This document shows positions 58,771 through 64,000 of a stretch of DNA of 64,000 bases, piece after piece (the stretch's first letter is position 1; the number at the start of each line of letters is the position of its first letter). Source of the stretch: Voacanga thouarsii. Its lineage: Eukaryota > Streptophyta > Magnoliopsida > Gentianales > Apocynaceae. The stretch is from positions 1,364,001-1,428,000 of the forward strand of contig JANUWF010001479.1 of NCBI GenBank assembly GCA_026120185.1, in the 5' to 3' direction. The position numbers and the translations under genes are program-made. The notes beneath the pieces are model-generated. The model was not told the origin of the DNA and did no database searches. It saw nothing but the letters and a program-made list of their open reading frames with translations.

Positions 58771-59313
58771 AAGATAGTTAAGGAAATTTGTATCAGTAGT
58801 TTCTGATATTAATTGTTCTGGTTTTTTCTGAGAACAGAGATTTTGAAGAACTAGTCGATCTAATTGTTGAGAAGCTTTGATTTCTCGGATGTCTTTCTTA
58901 AGAAGAGCAATTTCAGATTGAATATCTTGAATAGTAACAGATGTTAAAGGTTTAGAAGGAAACCTGTTAAGGATATCTGTTAGATTGTAGGCGTTGGCAA
59001 TCCTTGGATGTCGAGAAAAAGGATTGGAATTTGATGAAGAAGGTTGATCAAGAATTTACTTGAATCGCTCAAGATACTCCTTTTTGTTTGCAGAATCAGG
59101 AAGATTACTGATCAGTTTAAGGAGAAGATCCTGTTCTGTTGTCAGAGTATTGATGATTGGTTGATCATATTGGATAGAATGATCATTTTTTGTAGAATCA
59201 GAAGATTGAAAAGAAGGAATATCATCTTCCTGAATTTGGTTGAATTGATGTTCATCATCAGCATCTGAGGAATCAAAAGAAGTATCACTTAGACAAAGAA
59301 TATTGTTAAGAGA
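58771..59313 (-). pseudogene. linker region between coat-like protein and protease of the viral copy
   Basis: The minus strand reads acidic and Ser/Asp-rich pieces, then helical Gln/Leu-rich pieces, in shifting frames. No domain is recognised. It belongs to the same viral polyprotein remnant by position. Confidence 0.5.
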
Positions 59314-59500
59314 TTATTTAAGATCTTTTGAAATATCCATTACTTGAATTCTTTTGTGAACTTTGCAGAACCGAGCAAGATGATTTGGTTGGTTACATTT
59401 GAAACAAATAACTGTTTTGGGTTGGGCTACTTTGGGCTTGGTTTTAGACCTAGACTTGGCAGCTTTATATGGATTGTAAGGTTTTGTAGGAGGAGCAGGA
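59314..59500 (-). pseudogene. coat-like (zinc-knuckle) part of the viral polyprotein, left of the insertion
   Basis: A basic stretch (KAAKSRSKTKPKVAQPK) precedes the CCHC knuckle CFKCNQPNHLARFC at about 59410..59369. This combination is typical of the C-terminal part of Caulimoviridae coat proteins, which binds the packaged nucleic acid. The frame is cut at 59500 by a solo LTR and resumes beyond 63843. Confidence 0.8.
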
Positions 59501-61815
59501 TGTAACACCCCCGAAGCCTAGGCCCGCCAGGGCCGGGGATGTCGCCCCGTTCAAAGGACAAGGGGTCTTTATAACTAGGTCACACAAACAAATTGCGGAA
59601 TAAAAATAATATTTAACTTAAAAAGTTATTACAACCCAGAGAAAACTTCAAGAATAAATCCATGAATTCCAAAACAAAACCATAAATAAAATTATTCACT
59701 CTCGCCTCCCCAAAGCAATACATAAAATCAAAAGACACATTCTTTTCCCAAGCAGATATTACTAGCCACTCAACTCCACAGCAGGATCATCCTGAAATCA
59801 TGATAGAAAGGTGATGAGACAGAAATCTCAATAAGTCCGTGTGTACTTTGTGAGTTTAGTGAAATCAGTTCATGGATGCAGAGTGTGAAACTTTTATAAG
59901 AGAAACATTGGCAAGCATCAAGCATTAGTCAAAAGTAAGAGTGGCGTTTTGGCTTATCTAGCCATACACAAGTAATGAAATCAACCACTCGAAAGAAAGG
60001 GATATGGGTTACCACACGTTGGGCCCCATAACCAGTCAGAATGCCGACACTTTGTGCAGACTGACAAAAGTAGGTGATCGGCTTACTGGGCAAGATACTC
60101 CTCATTCTCTATACCCAAACAACAACCGGGTGTCCATTCCGGCAAAACACAGTCACTTGACTGAAAACAAACTGCTAGCTCGGACCGGCACGACTCACTG
60201 GACTGATATCTTATCCGGGAAGGACTCACCCCTCAGAGGTGACCACCTGCTGAGAGACTTATCCTAACCCTTTAAAGACTAGTCCTAGTAGTCCACTCTT
60301 ATTGAGTACTCAACGACGTTTCCCACTTGGGATAAAATGAACAAAGCATTGCTCTTCACGAAAATAGTAATTTGAGGGTTTCCAAAGTTTTGGGAACAAT
60401 CAGTTTTAGAAAGAGTTTTAAGTTTGGAAAATCTGCTAAGTAACTTTTAAATAATTTAAGTGTTAGAAATAAGAACAACTTCAACCCTCAATTGCCTTCA
60501 AATAAACAAGTGTCCATACACTCCATATTTAGCTTGCCATAAGAAAAACATTTCAGATCGATAGGTTTTATACAGGAGCTTACCTGATTCTTGCTCACAA
60601 CAACAAGGTCTCGAACAGCTGACCTAACCCCACATGGGTAAATACAAATCTTAATTAGATTCAAGCTACAATCCACTTCCTCAATTTTAAATCAACTCAT
60701 TTCACCACTACCATGATCCTAGTGTCCCAAGCTTTAAGGCAAAATAATAAATAAGCAGGTTTATAAGCTAAGTTTAATTTGTTATTTAAAATAATTAATG
60801 GTTTGGGAAATAAATTCTAATAAGTTGAAAGTTTAAATCTTGTTAAGGAAAATTTAGAGTTTATTTGATCAAGAGTCATAGGTGGTACTAGGTAAAATAG
60901 TGATTTAATGATAGTCTAGTTGTTAGAAAATAATTGATAGTTAAAACTAGTTGAGATTAAATTGAATAAGCCTTTCTTGGAAAATAATAAGTAAATCCTT
61001 AGGGATTTTGATTTAGTAAATATTTTACTAAGCATAAATATTTTTCATAAAGGCTTAAATTGATTTCTTTATTTTTAATAATATTTATTTATTTTACTTT
61101 CTAGCAAAAATCATTATTTATTTGGCTAAAATATCATTTATATGCATAATAATTCCAAATCTTCCCTTCCTAGGGTTTTTCGAAATTTACTAGCAAAATT
61201 AGTATTGAATACTTTATTCATGAACTAAAATTAGCTTAGGAACAACTAGATCATGATCGAGATTCTATGGCCAACCACAATCAATAACATACACAATCAT
61301 TCGATTCATCAAATCATCCAAATCTTGCATCTAGGCATAGATTCAAATTTATTAAGACATGATTTAACCATTACTAGCATAAACATGAACATGGCTTCAA
61401 TAATCTAATCATGCATAAACTCCTATTCACCAAAGGTGACATAATCTCTAACATACTTCCTCACAAATACTACCTATGACATGCATCAACCCTCAAATCA
61501 TCATACAATCATCCAAGATGAACCTTTCATGCATAAATCCCATCTCCTTCACAATCATACAATTGCACATGCTTCAATCTCAACAATAAATATATATACT
61601 CAAATCCCATCACCATCCACCTACTCACAACATCATCCTAGAGACATGATTCTAGAGTTTACAAGGAAGATTGAATGTACTTACTTGATTGATGAATGTC
61701 TTGAAAGAGTTTAGAGTAGATCTCCACTCCTATATGGCTAATCTTGTCCAAGAGAGGTGGCGAAAGTATGGTCATGGAAAAAGAGACCATTCGGCCAAGT
61801 GAGGGAATTTCGGCC

Positions 61816-61820
<5 letters not shown>

Positions 61821-61860
<40 letters not shown>

Positions 61861-61908
61861 AGAAGAAGAAGAAGAAGAAGAAGAAGAAGAAGAAGAAGAA
61901 GAAGAAGA
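61821..61908. repeat. (GA)n then (GAA)n compound microsatellite
   Basis: About 36 bases of GA repeats are followed directly by about 50 bases of GAA/AGA repeats, on the purine-rich plus strand of the solo LTR. Confidence 0.95.
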
Positions 61909-63529
61909 GATCATTAGTATGCTTATTCATATAGGTTTTCATTAGAGATCAAGTTTGGAGAAGATGAAGTTGTTAGAATAAGTTTACCTTGAAGATGCTC
62001 TTGTCCTTCACAAAATTTTCTGGTTTTTGATCCAAAGTAGCAAGATGATTTGTGGAGTTTGATATTAATAAGGGTGTTGATGGATTCACAGCAAGGAGTA
62101 GATCAAATCTGGAGGTTTTCGTGAGGGTTTGAAGTGGTTTGGAGGTGTATTAGGTGTAAGAAGGTAGTAGGTGTTCTTGGTGTGGTGTGTGTGTTCTTGG
62201 TAGCTAGAGAAAATTGAGAGAGAGAGTAGAAGAAGCTGCCGATTTTCTGTAGAATTGGGGCTGCCAAAATTCTGTAGGGTTTAGGGAGTGATTTCTCTGA
62301 TTTGGAAGGGAAAGGAAAGGTTAGTTGTTACAATCCTTGAAGAATATTTTTAGGAAGAGAATTTGGAAAGTAAATATTCTAGGATATCTTGATTTTCTGG
62401 ACAGCTTTGAAGTCTCCTATGGCCGACTGAATTGTGTGGCTTTTCTGAGGAATTAAAGCTGGTTCTACAAGGCTTATGATGGCCGAAACTAAGGGGTACA
62501 AAAATGAAGAAGAAGTCTGGCCAATTGAGCAAGATATCATGGAAGGTTGCTAAATAAGATGGCTGGAATTTTGGAAGGTAATCAAGCTAAATTGTAGGGA
62601 TTTGTTGGAGAGATTTTCGGACAGCCATTGATGGAATTTTGTACAGAAGCTCAAAGGAACCAATGGAGCTCTGTTAATGGTGGTTTAAGGGAGGTTTTGA
62701 CAGAAGTAGGTTGGCCTTTTCGGCTGGAGAAGAAATGGAAAGCACGCTGGAAAATTCCTGCACAACCATTTTCGCTGCACAGGAATTTTTCTGGCAGAAT
62801 TTCGTCTGCCACTTCCAGCCGATTTGCAAGGAGCTGGGAGGGGGGTTTTAGGGGTATTCAAGGCTGGTTTCCAGCCTTCTTCATGGAGGAAAAACATGGC
62901 TAAGGTGCTGCACAAAATCTGGAAGAAAACAGCTTGGTTTTGGACCTCCAAAGCTGCGATTTTGCCCAGAATTTTCACTGATTTTGCACAGCTTTTGTGT
63001 AGTCCGAAAATGGCAGAAATAATTCATGTTTCGAGCTGATCTTAAGGCCATTTTTCTGGCAGCATTTGGAAGGAAATTTCAACTAAGAAGTTCGACATTT
63101 TGTAGGTACACAAGCTGGAAAATTTCAGCTCACTCCAAGAAGGAAGGAGAACTAGCTATAGAGTGAAATTTCAGCAAGTTTTCTAGAAGGATTTTCCTTT
63201 TGAAATTTCCCACAATTCATTCACATTTTCCAGACCATGAGAAGCCTTTTGCTAGGACATTTTGATCCTAAAAGACCTCAGCACCTTATTGAATTTTCTG
63301 GAAAGGAAAAGGATAGAACACCTTGATCAAACTAAGGAGTTGAAAACTAAAAAAAACTAAAGATCAAGGGAGAATGAATTCCCTTTAGGAATTTCAAGAA
63401 CAAAGGAGTGGAATGAGAATACTCCTAACATGTCTCTCCTAGGACATCATCACTACATTGATCTAGGCCCTTATGGCCGAAACCAACTCCCCCCAAGCAA
63501 AAATAAAATTTAATCTAGCTAAAGCTTCT

Positions 63530-63600
63530 ATGATAGAATTTGAATTCTAGACTTCAATAATTAATTCTAAGGCTCTAACCACTACACCACAACAGCTCTT
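63530..63600 (-). other. decayed tRNA-like (A-box/B-box) segment in the solo LTR
   Basis: The minus strand reads GTGGTGTAGTGGTTAGAGCC, very close to the D-arm and A-box of a tRNA. About 30 bases later comes GAATTCAAATTC, a degraded form of the B-box GGTTCGAATCC. Stems do not close well, so it is not a working tRNA gene. It could be a tRNA or SINE head trapped in the LTR. Confidence 0.4.
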
Positions 63601-63842
63601 GTTGCTATTTCCACTAGAAATATTATTTTCTATTCAATCCACAATCTACTCCCTATTTTCACCTCGGGCAAAAATTACCATTTTGCCCCTCTCACATAAT
63701 ACTCACCAACAAGATTTCGAGACAATAAAACCCGAATCCAAAACACATAGAAATCATATGAAAACATATTTAACCATGAAATAAAATATGATATGCATCC
63801 CAACCCCCTTACACTAAGGTTGGTTTTGACCGGGGTTTCACA

Positions 63843-64000
63843 CAGGCAGTGCTGACCTATTTGAACTATTGAACTTTTTCCTAAGGTGAGAAGATCTATA
63901 GGAAGATTGTTTATGTTTATGTTTTCTACGGGTTTTGGTACTACATGAGGGTAGTCCAAATTGTTCACAGAATGTGCCTAAGTCTTTACTTCTTTGGGCA
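63843..64000 (-). pseudogene. coat-like part of the viral polyprotein, right of the insertion
   Basis: The minus strand encodes a strongly basic stretch with KTRRKHKHKQSSYRSSHLRK at about 63930..63880, preceded by FCEQFGLPSC. It lies upstream of, and in the same reading frame as, the zinc-knuckle segment left of the solo LTR once the insertion is discounted. The polyprotein continues off the right edge, where the movement-protein part would be expected. Confidence 0.75.

Larger units (their letters stand above)
59501..63842 (+). mobile_element. 4.3-kb solo LTR of a Gypsy (chromovirus, Tekay/Del-like) element
   Basis: It begins TGTAACACCCCCGAAGCC and ends GACCGGGGTTTCACA, with TG...CA ends. 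The flanks CAGGA (59496..59500) and CAGGC (63843..63847) form a 5-bp duplication with one mismatch. There is no internal coding region, so it is a solo LTR. The length is large but within the range of Tekay/Del LTRs. It contains GA and GAA microsatellites and a decayed tRNA-like segment. The short frames at 60004..60267 and 62628..63039 have no domains. It splits the viral coat-like frame. Confidence 0.8.

Noticed and set aside
62628..63039. overlapping open frames on both strands near 62.6 to 63.0 kb
   Set aside because: They lie within the 4.3-kb solo LTR, have no recognised domain and mirror each other because of locally higher GC content.
63530..63600. functional tRNA gene
   Set aside because: The B-box is degraded and the acceptor and anticodon stems do not pair convincingly; kept only as a tRNA-like relic.

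Overview
The window looks like a chromosomal segment of a flowering plant, most likely a eudicot. It has one ordinary intron-containing gene, AT-rich intergenic DNA, plant-type LTR retrotransposons, LINEs, hAT and Mutator elements, and an endogenous plant pararetrovirus. No bacterial gene structure, CRISPR array or operon is visible. Only one gene looks intact: a phosphoglycerate-mutase-like histidine phosphatase on the minus strand (exon 1 at 8893..9439, exon 2 at 2653..3050, with a 5.8-kb intron between). Nearly everything else is mobile DNA in various states of decay.

Layout from left to right. 1..772: probable 5' LTR, leader and first gag codons of a Copia element reading left off the window. 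918..1600: a LINE reverse-transcriptase remnant. 2653..9439: the phosphatase gene. 10043..10443: a short hAT-like element. About 11020..22770: one LINE split by nested insertions. A Mutator-like element (MULE, 12960..21083), with a decayed transposase and a plant-mobile-domain (PMD) gene, sits in the LINE inside a 9-10 bp target duplication. A hAT element carrying an intron-containing EIN2 fragment (11631..12951) sits in the MULE's own left target duplication. A 144-bp MITE sits further down the LINE. 22780..27260: unassigned AT-rich DNA. 27270..30573: a 109-bp minisatellite, a truncated NIK-type receptor-kinase fragment, and inverted copies of the same minisatellite.

30574..40601: a decayed SIRE/Maximus-type Copia element on the minus strand with LTRs, PBS, PPT, gag, pol and a downstream accessory ORF. 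40602..41418: a truncated Gypsy LTR. 42301..53421: a second decayed Copia element on the minus strand, with a Copia-like solo LTR inside its 3' LTR and a Gypsy solo LTR inside its RNase H region, each with target duplications. 53422..54843: a Gypsy LTR plus primer-binding site on the plus strand. 54866 to the right edge: an endogenous Caulimoviridae (petuvirus/florendovirus-like) copy on the minus strand with a recognisable promoter region, interrupted by a 4.3-kb solo LTR (59501..63842).

The target duplications allow part of the insertion history to be ordered. The most unusual objects are the EIN2-carrying hAT element, the PMD-carrying MULE with an internal exon-intron triplication, and the kinase fragment bracketed by inverted minisatellites. 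All functional statements rest on reading the translated sequence and on family knowledge; no search was run.
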